From positions 1-26,605 of IMG/VR virus record IMGVR_UViG_3300001680_000216: DNA of 26,605 nt. One strand, written 5' to 3'. The stretch is from a virus. The notes beneath the pieces were generated by a model, which saw nothing but the letters and a program-made list of their open reading frames with translations, ran no database searches and was not told the DNA's origin. Positions 1 to 7,427 of the stretch are shown here, piece after piece; position 1 is the stretch's first letter; the number at the start of each line of letters is the position of its first letter. The position numbers and the translations under genes are program-made.

Positions 1-183
1 AGCTATATTTTCTCCAAGCAATAAAGAATTAACCTGATTACTATTAATATCAATCTTAGAGATATCAGGCATGTCTGCTTCTGCGGATATACCTACGGAG
101 TTAAAGGAAGAGTCTTTTCCTTCCTTTACCTCTTCTATATCCCTAAGGATCAGAGCTTCTGCAAAAGAACCTATAGACTCCAT
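1..183 (-). CDS. Hypothetical protein, 3' end outside the window
   Basis: ATG at 183-181 opens a frame that stays open for 61 codons to the window edge, so only the N-terminus is present. It begins MESIGSFAEALILRDIEEV and continues with a charged, helix-prone segment and then Ser/Asp/Asn-rich sequence. A GAGGAG Shine-Dalgarno (193-198) sits nine bases upstream, inside the last codons of the preceding acidic-protein gene, six bases after whose stop this gene starts. The two are therefore probably translationally coupled. I do not recognise the family. Its position after the baseplate genes suggests a virion or assembly protein, which is inference only. Confidence 0.7.
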   Translation of the reverse strand, partial: MESIGSFAEALILRDIEEVKEGKDSSFNSVGISAEADMPDISKIDINSNQVNSLLLGENIA

Positions 184-189
184 AGGTTC

Positions 190-495
190 CTACTCCTCGT
201 CTTCGTAGTCTTCAGCTTCTTCTTCTAAAACTTCAGTAACAGCTTCCACAACGGACATAACGCTATCAATATGCTCCAGAAGCTGATCTTCGGGAAGCAT
301 ACTCAAGAGAGCGTGGATATCTTCAAGACTAAACTCTTCAAAATCTTCGTCCACTTGTGCCTCTTCAGCACTCTCTTCAAGCATAGTTCCTTCAGACTCT
401 TCAACCTCAACAGGACGCAAACCAACGCGATCCCAAGCCGCAGATTCCAACAAAGTGCTACGCAGTTCATCACTCAAATTCATTTTAAAGTCCAT
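190..495 (-). CDS. Small highly acidic protein, 101 aa
   Basis: A 101-residue protein beginning MDFKMNLSDELR. From about residue 30 it is dominated by Glu and Asp: an acidic stretch at about 31-55, a helical segment at about 56-90, and an acidic end EAEDYEDEE. No cysteine, signal peptide or membrane segment is seen. An AGGAG Shine-Dalgarno lies eight bases upstream (503-507), supporting the start at 495 rather than the internal Met5. It is the first gene after the only substantial intergenic gap, so it may belong to a separate transcript. Small acidic proteins in T4-like phages include prohead core components such as gp67, but I see no specific sequence match. Function is unknown; it could be a scaffold, a chaperone or a DNA mimic. 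Confidence 0.8.
   Translation of the reverse strand: MDFKMNLSDELRSTLLESAAWDRVGLRPVEVEESEGTMLEESAEEAQVDEDFEEFSLEDIHALLSMLPEDQLLEHIDSVMSVVEAVTEVLEEEAEDYEDEE
193..198 (-). promoter_or_regulatory. Shine-Dalgarno GAGGAG for the gene starting at 183
   Basis: On the minus strand GAGGAG is followed by the TAG stop and then six bases before ATG (spacing nine). It coincides with the last two Glu codons of the upstream acidic protein, so the same bases code and recruit the ribosome. It fixes the start at 183. Confidence 0.7.
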
Positions 496-502
496 AATTG
501 TA

Positions 503-507
503 CTCCT
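503..507 (-). promoter_or_regulatory. Shine-Dalgarno AGGAG for the acidic protein
   Basis: AGGAG on the minus strand with an ordinary spacing to ATG at 495. It favours this ATG over the in-frame ATG four codons further on. Confidence 0.7.
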
Positions 508-543
508 AATTTAAACACGGTTTCGTGCTACTATTATCTAGTG

Positions 544-583
544 TGCATTAAAAATAAAAACATATAATTTTATATTTAATGTA
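544..583 (-). terminator. Long AT-rich inverted repeat, possible terminator or RNA hairpin
   Basis: Bases 544-559 pair with 568-583 around an eight-base loop: sixteen positions with one A/A mismatch (553/574) and one G/T wobble (545/582). Read on the minus strand the 3' arm is TTTTATTTTTAATGCA. It begins seven bases after the TAG that ends the PAAR-related frame. The stem is nearly all A/T, so it is not a classical GC-stem terminator. It could instead be an RNA processing site or a protein-binding palindrome. No U-run follows the stem beyond the one inside the arm. Confidence 0.4.
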
Positions 584-589
584 GAGTAC

Positions 590-766
590 CTAGCACGGAG
601 GCCCAGTACTTGAACCTGAAACTAAGGAAATTGTCACCCAATCTCCAGGAGTTCCTGGGACACTATCCTCTATATCATCATAAAGGTGATGTCTAGGTCT
701 AACTTTAATAGATCCCGTCGATGAAGGACAACCATATATTCTTCCTGTATCAGGATCTAAAGTCTT
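590..766 (-). other. -1-frame continuation of the PAAR gene (58 codons, no start codon)
   Basis: Immediately after the PAAR gene, the -1 frame is open from 766 to a TAG at 592-590. It encodes a protein-like sequence starting KTLDPDTGRIYGCPSSTG and ending SGSSTGPPC, with alternating hydrophobic residues typical of beta-strands (for example DWVTISLVSG). No ATG, GTG or TTG occurs near its start, and an in-frame TGA at 769-767 precedes it, so it is not a separate gene. Adding one A to the AAA run at 766-768 fuses it to the PAAR protein as ...LTYEKTLDPDTGRIYG.... This would give 258 residues instead of 202. I see no classical slippery heptamer. The likeliest explanation is a one-base deletion, real or from assembly. 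Confidence 0.6.
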
Positions 767-1365
767 TCATATGTAAGATCTATGGGAGCTACTAAATCAG
801 GGGGTGTATAACTAGGAAAGTTTCCAACCAATCCCACTTCGTCATAATTTTTATACTCTGCTACTTCCCCATACACCTTAGTATATCCTGTGGTATAAAT
901 TCCATCTTCAGGAGTAACATCAACATATCTAGGAGATAAACTTCCCATAGAATCTACTGTGCCTACGGGAATATTAGGAGCATAAACAACATAAGGTCTT
1001 CCAGCAGCAAAGCCTTGGGTATCGTCTGCGTCATCTCCACCGATATCGGGATTAGGACTTGTCCCATCTTTACTATTTGCAAAAACATTAGGAGATCCAT
1101 TATCAGCTACCGTCCCACAACTAATTCTATCACCATCTCTGTGAACTGGCAAATTATTTACATAAACATTTGGAGAACCCTGTGCAGCTTCTCCAACAGC
1201 ATGACAGTAAGAAGGGATACAATGGGTGGCAGGGTCATAAGGATCATAAAGTCTTACTGTATCCTCTCCATTCGTTATAACATTTGTAGACCCTAACAAA
1301 GGAGAAGATAACGGAGAATATCCATGATACTGCGCTTCATCAGATGGTCTAATTACTTTAGGCAT
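757..1365 (-). CDS. PAAR-like tail spike tip protein, probably frameshifted near its C-terminus
   Basis: PAAR proteins cap the central spike of contractile tails (and T6SS VgrG) and sharpen it, usually holding a metal ion with His/Cys. Three repeats of the diagnostic GSxNVxxN signature are visible: GSTNVITNG, GSPNVYVNNLPVHRDGD and GSPNVFAN, the second followed by ISCG. Candidate ligands are the His/Cys in ATHC, SYCH, VHRDGD and ISCG. The start is taken at 1365, where TAATG overlaps the stop of the upstream gene. An ATG ten codons earlier (1395) would overlap that gene by 31 bases and adds only a MGTRTRTFVV extension. This gives 202 residues. The frame ends at TAG 759-757 (...LTYERL), but the -1 frame continues plausibly to 590, so the natural product may be about 258 residues. 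It sits about 23 kb from the spike gene. Confidence 0.85.
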   Translation of the reverse strand: MPKVIRPSDEAQYHGYSPLSSPLLGSTNVITNGEDTVRLYDPYDPATHCIPSYCHAVGEAAQGSPNVYVNNLPVHRDGDRISCGTVADNGSPNVFANSKDGTSPNPDIGGDDADDTQGFAAGRPYVVYAPNIPVGTVDSMGSLSPRYVDVTPEDGIYTTGYTKVYGEVAEYKNYDEVGLVGNFPSYTPPDLVAPIDLTYERL

Positions 1366-4300
1366 TACAACGAAGGTCCTGGTGCGGGTTCCCAATCGGA
1401 AACTGGAATACTTGCCATCTCTCTTACCCTTCTTGCTTCTAATTCTTCAAAGGAACGACCCAAATAACTCCTATCAGAGTAATTATCGTAGACTTCCAAA
1501 TCATATGCTGTAGGGGTACTTCCTGTTCTAGTTTTAATTAACCTACTTCTAGCCATATACTGATCCGCGCCTCCTCCTGTAATATTATTATAAATAGTAT
1601 TTCTATACCACGGAATTTCCGTAGCAGCAGTTCCCATATTGAGGGTATTCCCTGCTTTAACTTGCTCCACCACCCCAGGATCAATCTCCCCATTAAACAA
1701 ATTATAATAAGTTCTAGCACCAAGTCTAGCCAATACATCATAAACAGTTAGTCCATCAGCTAAAATAAATCTATTTCCTAATTTTTTAACAACATCGTAT
1801 AAAGTATTTAAGGCTGGTGTAGTGCGGGAAGGTTGAATTCCGTCTATGTAGTTTACTGAGGGCTGCAAGGCAGTAGGATTAGCAACCCTAGAATAATCAA
1901 TAGTATCTATTGTAGAAGCTCTCCCCTCTTTATCCTGATTAGGATAGGGGTAAGTAACCTTATATCCAATAGGATCATCCAGTCCAGTATTATACAACTC
2001 TTTATCAATACCTCTAACAAACACTAATCTTCTTAAAGCTTCTGCTTTTGCATTAGATAAGGTAAATAATTTAGATTTACCGTGGAATATATTATTCTTT
2101 GTTTTATTTGTAGGAATTATTCTAATATATTTTGGAATTTCTCTCACTAAATTAACATTTAGGTTAGGACCAAAACCCTCAAAGGTTAAAGAATTAAAGT
2201 AGAAAGAAGCCTTCTGTTCCTGCTCTAACAATGACAATATAGGATCATTGTAATCAATATAATAAGTTCTAGCAGGGAAAGGACTTTCATTAACTATATC
2301 TGATATTTTGTCTTCTGTTGTTACGGTAAAGGTGGTCTCTGTAGTCCTAATAAATTCATGTTTTTTATACTCTTCTCTTATTGAGGTAGGATCTAAAGCT
2401 AAAACATAGGAATTAGGAATAGCATCAGCAACAGATGCAGTAAGCATTGCAGAGGTATCTGTAGTTTTAACATCCATGACAGGCCCCTCTTGAGCATTTA
2501 AGGAATTATAGATTTTTTGTTTAGCCTCATTATTTAAAGAATAAGCATATTGTAAATTAGTAATATCAAGAGGAAGATAAGTAGTGGTTGCCCCTCTTGT
2601 GATAGGAACTTCGTAACTTTCGTTAGCCGATAAATTATAAGTCGTAGCTCCTATAGTAAACTTTAAAGTTTCATCATTCTTTACTCTTGCAAAAACTAGA
2701 TTCCCATTAGGAAGAGTAAAATTGAGACTTAATCTAATATCTTCAGGAAGAATATGCCAACGCTTTAACTTCTCTATAGCATCAGGGTTCTCATATTTTC
2801 TAAAATCAAGAGGTCTAATATTTTTTATAATTGTGGAAACTACATCTGGATTATTAATAAAGCTTGGAAGAGTTCTTGCTCTAACTTTACCCCTTGTAGA
2901 TTGAGTCCGTTGCTTTCTTAACATTTGAGCAGTAAATCCATACCTAGAATCCACTCCTACTGATAAGGGTTCTAGAGTTCTGATGTTGTCAAAAGGTCTC
3001 TTATAATTTATATTTCCTATATGAGTGATATAATAATCTTTTAGATAATTGAAATCAAAATTATCAATAGTATTATTTAACATCATACGATGAAAGGCGT
3101 TCAAAAGGAACGATCTGGGCAGCTTATTTCCCCCAATATCCTCTAGTCCATCCAATACTTTTGCTACATCAGCCCTGAGACTTTGATAAATATGATTGTT
3201 ATTTATATCAAATAAGTAATGAGGATCATAATCAGATCGTTGGTCCTCTATAACCTTAAGAACAGCAGCCACTCCTCTATGAGAAATCTTTTTAAATAAA
3301 TGTCTTCCCAATTTTGCATCATTAATATATGGAATAAAGTCCTTAGAGACTTCTACTCGCTCCTCGAAAGTAGGAAGATCAAATCCATATCTCTTATCTG
3401 CAATCACCCCATTATTCCTAATAGAGGGAGAATTAAAAGATGCAATATAGTAGAATCCAGGATCTGCGTGACTACTAAACTTAGTTTCTCCTCTTGGATT
3501 TATTTCATGCCACTCTCTTCTAGGACTTCCAATATTAATTTTAGAATTGAACGCTGGAATTAAGAAAGGGGGATCGAATTTTCTCAAAGTATTTAGGTGC
3601 TGTTGATTCCTCACCTTAAGGAGCGCACTCGTTTTAGGCATCATCAACGGTTTGGTTTCGGAAATTATGTAGACTCCATTCTTTGTTTTTATTCCTCCAA
3701 CAAACTCAGAAAAATTAAACTGTCTGTTCCCCTCATAGTATATTTTTCCACCACCGTATATGACGGAACCTTCTCCTTTTATAGGATCAAAACTGTCACC
3801 AAAAGCTAGTTCAATACTATGATCTCTCCCTGTAGCAACATACGCATTATACCCATCATTATCATCAGAGGGCTCTCTAATAAAAACACTTCCTCCATGC
3901 ATAGGAGCGTTTAAAGCTACTAAAGTAGCCCCCTTCCTGGTCAGAACTCTGGAAAGAAGTTCTCCATTTAAGCTCCACCACATAGTAAAGAAGGTTCTTC
4001 CTAAAATAGGAGACTTTCTCTGATCAGGGTTAGTAGAATCAAAGTACTTTGACCATCCTGCAATATCAAGAAACTCGTCTTGTAACCAAGCATAAGGATT
4101 TTCAACTATAGTATAAGCTTCATCTTCATATGTTGCTTTGGGAACTTTTAAATCAATGAACCCATTATGACCCACAAGAGTTTCTCCAATACCCATAAAA
4201 GTTTTTAAATCATTTTCCCAGACTACCGCAGTCCCCTCACCTATTGTCAATGTAGCGCCACCCATACTAGGGGGATAGAGAACATCCAGCGCATTTAGAC

Positions 4301-4991
4301 TATCTCCCTGAGGAGGCTCATAACCTTTAGAACCCATTCCATCAATAAGGCTCCGGTCAGCACCTACCAGATCAATAGTCATTGCGGGGGGACATTGAAA
4401 AGCCGCTATACATTCACATGGAAAGTCTGGATCAACAGCGGCGGGAGGTGTTATTTCATAACATGTATTACATGGAGAACTCCCTTTACAATCATCTATA
4501 GAATCAAACTCACCCGTAGGATCTTGTACACAGGTTCTGGTGTAATAGGAACAGCGACAAATTCCGTCAGGGTCAGGACATTTACTTGCTTTGTCACAAG
4601 CAAAAGGTCCCCCCGCTAGTATTGTCTCTTCACACTTATATTTTTCTATAAGAGTAGTAGTAGTAGTAGTAGTAGTAGGAGTAGTGGTAATAGTAGTAGT
4701 AGTAGTAGTAGTAGTAGGAGTAGTGGTAATAGTAGTAGTAGTGGTAGTAGTGGTAGTAGTAGTAGTGGTAGTAGTAGTAGTAGTAGTGGTAATAGTAGGA
4801 GTGGTAGTAGTAGTAGTAGTAGGAGTAGAAGTAGTTGTAGTAGTAGTTCCTCCCCCACCAGGAGTATCTCCTGCACCCGTACCCCCATAATCTCCACCAT
4901 CAGGAGGATCGTCAGGAGGAGGGGGAGGAGGGAATACGAAACAGAGCTTTAAATCATATAACGGGTTGCCACTACCACCTTCATGTCCCAT
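1365..4991 (-). CDS. Large virion structural protein with poly-Thr linker and Cys-rich module, 1208 aa
   Basis: Domains in order: a short N-terminus (1-20), a Pro stretch (21-29) and Gly-rich segment (to 48), a tract of 57 Thr in 65 residues (49-113), a Cys-rich module with twelve cysteines (120-200), then about 1000 residues of mixed sequence that I do not recognise. The C-terminus ends EPAPGPSL. The layout of a short anchor, a long flexible or glycosylatable linker and a compact Cys domain resembles an extended surface display protein, which is inference. GAGG six bases before ATG (4998-5001) supports the start, and the upstream stop ends four bases before it. It lies between the 810-residue fibre gene and the PAAR gene and shares TAATG with the latter, so it is probably a tail or baseplate component. 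No signal peptide or membrane helix is seen. Confidence 0.85.
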   Translation of the reverse strand: MGHEGGSGNPLYDLKLCFVFPPPPPPDDPPDGGDYGGTGAGDTPGGGGTTTTTTSTPTTTTTTTPTITTTTTTTTTTTTTTTTTTTTITTTPTTTTTTTTITTTPTTTTTTTTLIEKYKCEETILAGGPFACDKASKCPDPDGICRCSYYTRTCVQDPTGEFDSIDDCKGSSPCNTCYEITPPAAVDPDFPCECIAAFQCPPAMTIDLVGADRSLIDGMGSKGYEPPQGDSLNALDVLYPPSMGGATLTIGEGTAVVWENDLKTFMGIGETLVGHNGFIDLKVPKATYEDEAYTIVENPYAWLQDEFLDIAGWSKYFDSTNPDQRKSPILGRTFFTMWWSLNGELLSRVLTRKGATLVALNAPMHGGSVFIREPSDDNDGYNAYVATGRDHSIELAFGDSFDPIKGEGSVIYGGGKIYYEGNRQFNFSEFVGGIKTKNGVYIISETKPLMMPKTSALLKVRNQQHLNTLRKFDPPFLIPAFNSKINIGSPRREWHEINPRGETKFSSHADPGFYYIASFNSPSIRNNGVIADKRYGFDLPTFEERVEVSKDFIPYINDAKLGRHLFKKISHRGVAAVLKVIEDQRSDYDPHYLFDINNNHIYQSLRADVAKVLDGLEDIGGNKLPRSFLLNAFHRMMLNNTIDNFDFNYLKDYYITHIGNINYKRPFDNIRTLEPLSVGVDSRYGFTAQMLRKQRTQSTRGKVRARTLPSFINNPDVVSTIIKNIRPLDFRKYENPDAIEKLKRWHILPEDIRLSLNFTLPNGNLVFARVKNDETLKFTIGATTYNLSANESYEVPITRGATTTYLPLDITNLQYAYSLNNEAKQKIYNSLNAQEGPVMDVKTTDTSAMLTASVADAIPNSYVLALDPTSIREEYKKHEFIRTTETTFTVTTEDKISDIVNESPFPARTYYIDYNDPILSLLEQEQKASFYFNSLTFEGFGPNLNVNLVREIPKYIRIIPTNKTKNNIFHGKSKLFTLSNAKAEALRRLVFVRGIDKELYNTGLDDPIGYKVTYPYPNQDKEGRASTIDTIDYSRVANPTALQPSVNYIDGIQPSRTTPALNTLYDVVKKLGNRFILADGLTVYDVLARLGARTYYNLFNGEIDPGVVEQVKAGNTLNMGTAATEIPWYRNTIYNNITGGGADQYMARSRLIKTRTGSTPTAYDLEVYDNYSDRSYLGRSFEELEARRVREMASIPVSDWEPAPGPSL
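4653..4847 (-). repeat. Trinucleotide (ACT/ACC) microsatellite encoding poly-threonine
   Basis: Sixty-five consecutive codons, of which 57 are Thr (nearly all ACT, with scattered ACC and one ACA), broken by four CCT, three ATT and one TCT codon. The part at 4653-4730 is a perfect tandem duplication of a 39-bp unit encoding ITTTPTTTTTTTT. A further uninterrupted run of 20 Thr codons follows at 4731-4790. Its length can change in steps of three bases without breaking the frame. Confidence 0.95.
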
Positions 4992-4994
4992 AAC

Positions 4995-7427
4995 TTACCT
5001 CAAAATAACAGTAGCAGTTCCGTTATGTGGCATTGTAGAGTTGTATAATTGGAAGCCGTTATTCTCCCAACCTGTAGGGAATCCTATAACTTCAAAAATA
5101 ACAGTAGGATAGGTACAAACCCCTACTTGATCAACAGTTATTAGCGGATTTTGATCAAGATGGGGAACATATCCTGTTGAGGAATCTCCTTCAGTCACAT
5201 TGGCTGCATTTCCAGCAGCCACACCTACAGGTGCAAGTTCTGGATATAAAACTGCCCAAGATCTGAACCTGTCAGACTGTCTGTTACAAGAGGGGAAGGA
5301 AGGAGCTTTTTCAGTATCTGTGTCCCAACCATTCCATTGTTCACCACTCTCAGTATAAGGATCAGGACCTACCCACCCCACATTAATATCAAACCATCCA
5401 CTACCTTTACTAACCCAAACACCTTCTGTTCCTCCTGACTCAAACTCTCTTGTTGTATTTCTACCAAATCCTCCTTGGGAAAGAGGAACACAATTAGACA
5501 GGTATGCTTTCACACAGTAATTAGAGAATCCTGAGGGTAGGGTAAAGTGAAATCTCTTCTTCACCCAATACATCATAAGAGGGGCAGGTAATCCATCCTG
5601 TCCTCCAGTTAACCCATTTCCTATAGTGGTTCCAAAAGAATTAGGGAATATACCATCATTGCCCCCCGTTTCTTGAAAATCCAAAGTACTACTAACAGAC
5701 ATATTCCTGTTGATAACATACTTAAAGTTAATCCAATCATTTTTATAGAGTCCCGCTCCTGCCACAGCGGGATCTAATTGTTGAGACCAAGTAGACCAAT
5801 CCCAATCAGGATCTTCAGGAACATTATTGTAGGTCATACCATAAGTTCCATTTTCTATAAAACTTGGAGAACCTAGCGCAGCATTAATAGCTCCTTCAGG
5901 TCCCCATTTCTTGCCTCCCCAAATGTACCCCCCTCCAACAACCCTGGGAACTATAGGAGGAGTAGAGTCTCCAGAACCACCCCCCGTCCCCAATGCAGTC
6001 GTTACAATAGTGTTAACATGAGTTTCCAGTTCTCTTTTACCAACCGCAGGGTTAGCAAGGGATAAACTAGGCGCGGCTCCCGCTATACCTGCTCTCTCAT
6101 CGTAAGTTAATTCTGTAGTACGGAAGAAAGGTCGAATATCAATAAGGTTAGCGGTGGGAATGGTCCCAGCCTGAGTGCTATCAACTACGACATAAGCTAC
6201 GGGAAGGACTGACTGCCCAATAGTTCTCCAATCTCCTGTTTCTAATTCATTAGCTAAGAGAGGAGCTAAATTTAGTAAATCATCAGGAGAAGGGAAAGAA
6301 CCAAAGACAGAAGTTCCATCTTTTAAAATAAAGCCTCCATTCCCTACAGCCTCATCAGCTTTAGAGGCTAACATAAACGCATCTGCTACTGAAGGATCAG
6401 TTCCATCAAGGTTCTTCACAACTTCAGCAAATTCGCCAGGACCCGTCACCTGTTTGTTTAAACCTAGTCCTGCGCCCACCACTACCCCTAATTGAGGCTG
6501 AGTTATAGAAGTGGTAGTTCCTTGTTTAATTATTGCAGCAGCCCCTTGATCCACAGGTTTGGTATAGATAAAGACTAGATCTATCCTCTGGGTAGCACTA
6601 ATTAGTGTCTTAGTACCAGCAGCATCAATATAAAAGAAATCGTTAGCATTGAACTGAGGAATATCAACGGTAATAGTCTCTGGAACATCCACAATAGCCG
6701 TTCTTGTTACTCCTCTCCATCGCTTTGTAAATTCTATAGCTATACTCTCAGTATAACTTATATTATTTTTAGAGTTTGTAAATACATTTGAAAGGATATC
6801 ATAAAATTTAGGATGATCTACAAGAGGGAAACCTGTCCACGACAGCCCATCTAAAGTAGTGGATGCAATTGGAGTAGTACCCACCCCTACTTGATCTCCT
6901 AATGCCACACTATAAACAGGATACTCAGAGAATCTCTCAATTAAACCATTCAGTCTTAGAGCATTAGAACTACTATAAATTTTATTTACGGCTGTTTGTA
7001 CTGCTCCAGGATTCTTTGTAAACCAATTGGAACCTTGACCAAGATAAGTGGAATTTGCATTAAAATCTGGCTGACTGAGGGCCTCATCCAAAGTAAAGGC
7101 ATCATTTACTCTAGCAGAGAATCTACCAGCCTCTACTGAAACTGTAGATCCAGCCACCGTAGGACGCAGATCGGCAAAGTTAGCTCTTTGAACATTCCCT
7201 GTCCCCATCTTCCCCGCACCTACTCCCCCTAAAGGACCTCCTCCTCCCCCTGTCGCTTGCTCAGTTCCTCCCCCCATTAAATACTCTACCTGATCCTTAA
7301 GCCATAAGCAGTTCTGTTCAAGCTGCTCAATAGGGATGTTATCTACTTCCCAGTAATAAGGGTCATTAGCTTTATATCTCCTAACAGGAGCGGTAAAGAG
7401 AAAAGGAGTATTTGTAAATTCAGGCAT
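4995..7427 (-). CDS. Tail fibre or baseplate-attached protein with shared N-terminal docking motif, 810 aa
   Basis: The N-terminus (about 18-53) carries YYWEVDNIPIEQLEQN, closely resembling FYNWEQDNIPLYDLEER in the preceding 1276-residue protein. I read this as a common attachment segment to the baseplate. A Gly-rich linker (52-70) follows. The middle contains segments such as LIDIRPFFRTTELTYDERAG (about 430-450). The last 300 residues are rich in aromatic residues, Gly and Asn (GGYIWGGKKWGPEG and onward), typical of beta-rich fibre heads, but no named fold is recognised. The start codon overlaps the previous stop as TAATG, and no convincing Shine-Dalgarno is visible, so translation probably depends on reinitiation after the upstream gene. 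Tail fibre is the best call; a wedge accessory protein is the alternative. Confidence 0.8.
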   Translation of the reverse strand: MPEFTNTPFLFTAPVRRYKANDPYYWEVDNIPIEQLEQNCLWLKDQVEYLMGGGTEQATGGGGGPLGGVGAGKMGTGNVQRANFADLRPTVAGSTVSVEAGRFSARVNDAFTLDEALSQPDFNANSTYLGQGSNWFTKNPGAVQTAVNKIYSSSNALRLNGLIERFSEYPVYSVALGDQVGVGTTPIASTTLDGLSWTGFPLVDHPKFYDILSNVFTNSKNNISYTESIAIEFTKRWRGVTRTAIVDVPETITVDIPQFNANDFFYIDAAGTKTLISATQRIDLVFIYTKPVDQGAAAIIKQGTTTSITQPQLGVVVGAGLGLNKQVTGPGEFAEVVKNLDGTDPSVADAFMLASKADEAVGNGGFILKDGTSVFGSFPSPDDLLNLAPLLANELETGDWRTIGQSVLPVAYVVVDSTQAGTIPTANLIDIRPFFRTTELTYDERAGIAGAAPSLSLANPAVGKRELETHVNTIVTTALGTGGGSGDSTPPIVPRVVGGGYIWGGKKWGPEGAINAALGSPSFIENGTYGMTYNNVPEDPDWDWSTWSQQLDPAVAGAGLYKNDWINFKYVINRNMSVSSTLDFQETGGNDGIFPNSFGTTIGNGLTGGQDGLPAPLMMYWVKKRFHFTLPSGFSNYCVKAYLSNCVPLSQGGFGRNTTREFESGGTEGVWVSKGSGWFDINVGWVGPDPYTESGEQWNGWDTDTEKAPSFPSCNRQSDRFRSWAVLYPELAPVGVAAGNAANVTEGDSSTGYVPHLDQNPLITVDQVGVCTYPTVIFEVIGFPTGWENNGFQLYNSTMPHNGTATVILR
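4998..5001 (-). promoter_or_regulatory. Shine-Dalgarno GAGG for the 1208-aa gene
   Basis: TTGAGGTAAGTTATG on the minus strand: GAGG overlaps the last Arg codon and precedes the TAA stop of the 810-residue gene, six bases before the next ATG. Confidence 0.6.

Larger units (their letters stand above)
496..589 (-). promoter_or_regulatory. Intergenic gap, likely transcription control region
   Basis: This is the only gap of more than about 20 bases in the window (94 bases from the TAG at 592-590 to the ATG at 495). It holds an AT-rich inverted repeat (544-583), a short hairpin CACG-AAAC-CGTG on the minus strand (516-527), and a GATAAT hexamer (533-538) that matches five of six positions of a sigma70 -10 box, though no good -35 is seen. 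No T4-type late promoter TATAAATA is present; the nearest is TATAAAAT inside the repeat. I infer a boundary between two transcription units, but the exact signals are unproven. Confidence 0.4.

Noticed and set aside
271-567. Plus-strand open frame opposite the acidic protein
   Set aside because: It overlaps a better supported minus-strand gene with a Shine-Dalgarno and runs through the inverted repeat; every confident gene is on the minus strand.
757-770. Programmed -1 ribosomal frameshift at the PAAR stop
   Set aside because: The shift window TAT GAA AGA CTT TAG contains no X XXY YYZ slippery heptamer, and tRNA re-pairing in the -1 frame would be poor; a one-base indel in the A run is simpler.
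1366-1395. PAAR protein start at 1395
   Set aside because: It would overlap the upstream gene by 31 bases and add a segment without family similarity; the TAATG start at 1365 matches the pattern of the other junctions.
4653-4847. Repeat array as a possible CRISPR
   Set aside because: It is a coding trinucleotide microsatellite with no unique spacers; units are 3 bp and 39 bp and in frame.
4591-4890. Plus-strand frame encoding a long Val-rich stretch and a minus-strand Leu-rich frame over the same region
   Set aside because: Both are out-of-frame readings of the ACT/AGT trinucleotide tract inside the 1208-residue gene; neither has a ribosome site or protein-like flanks.
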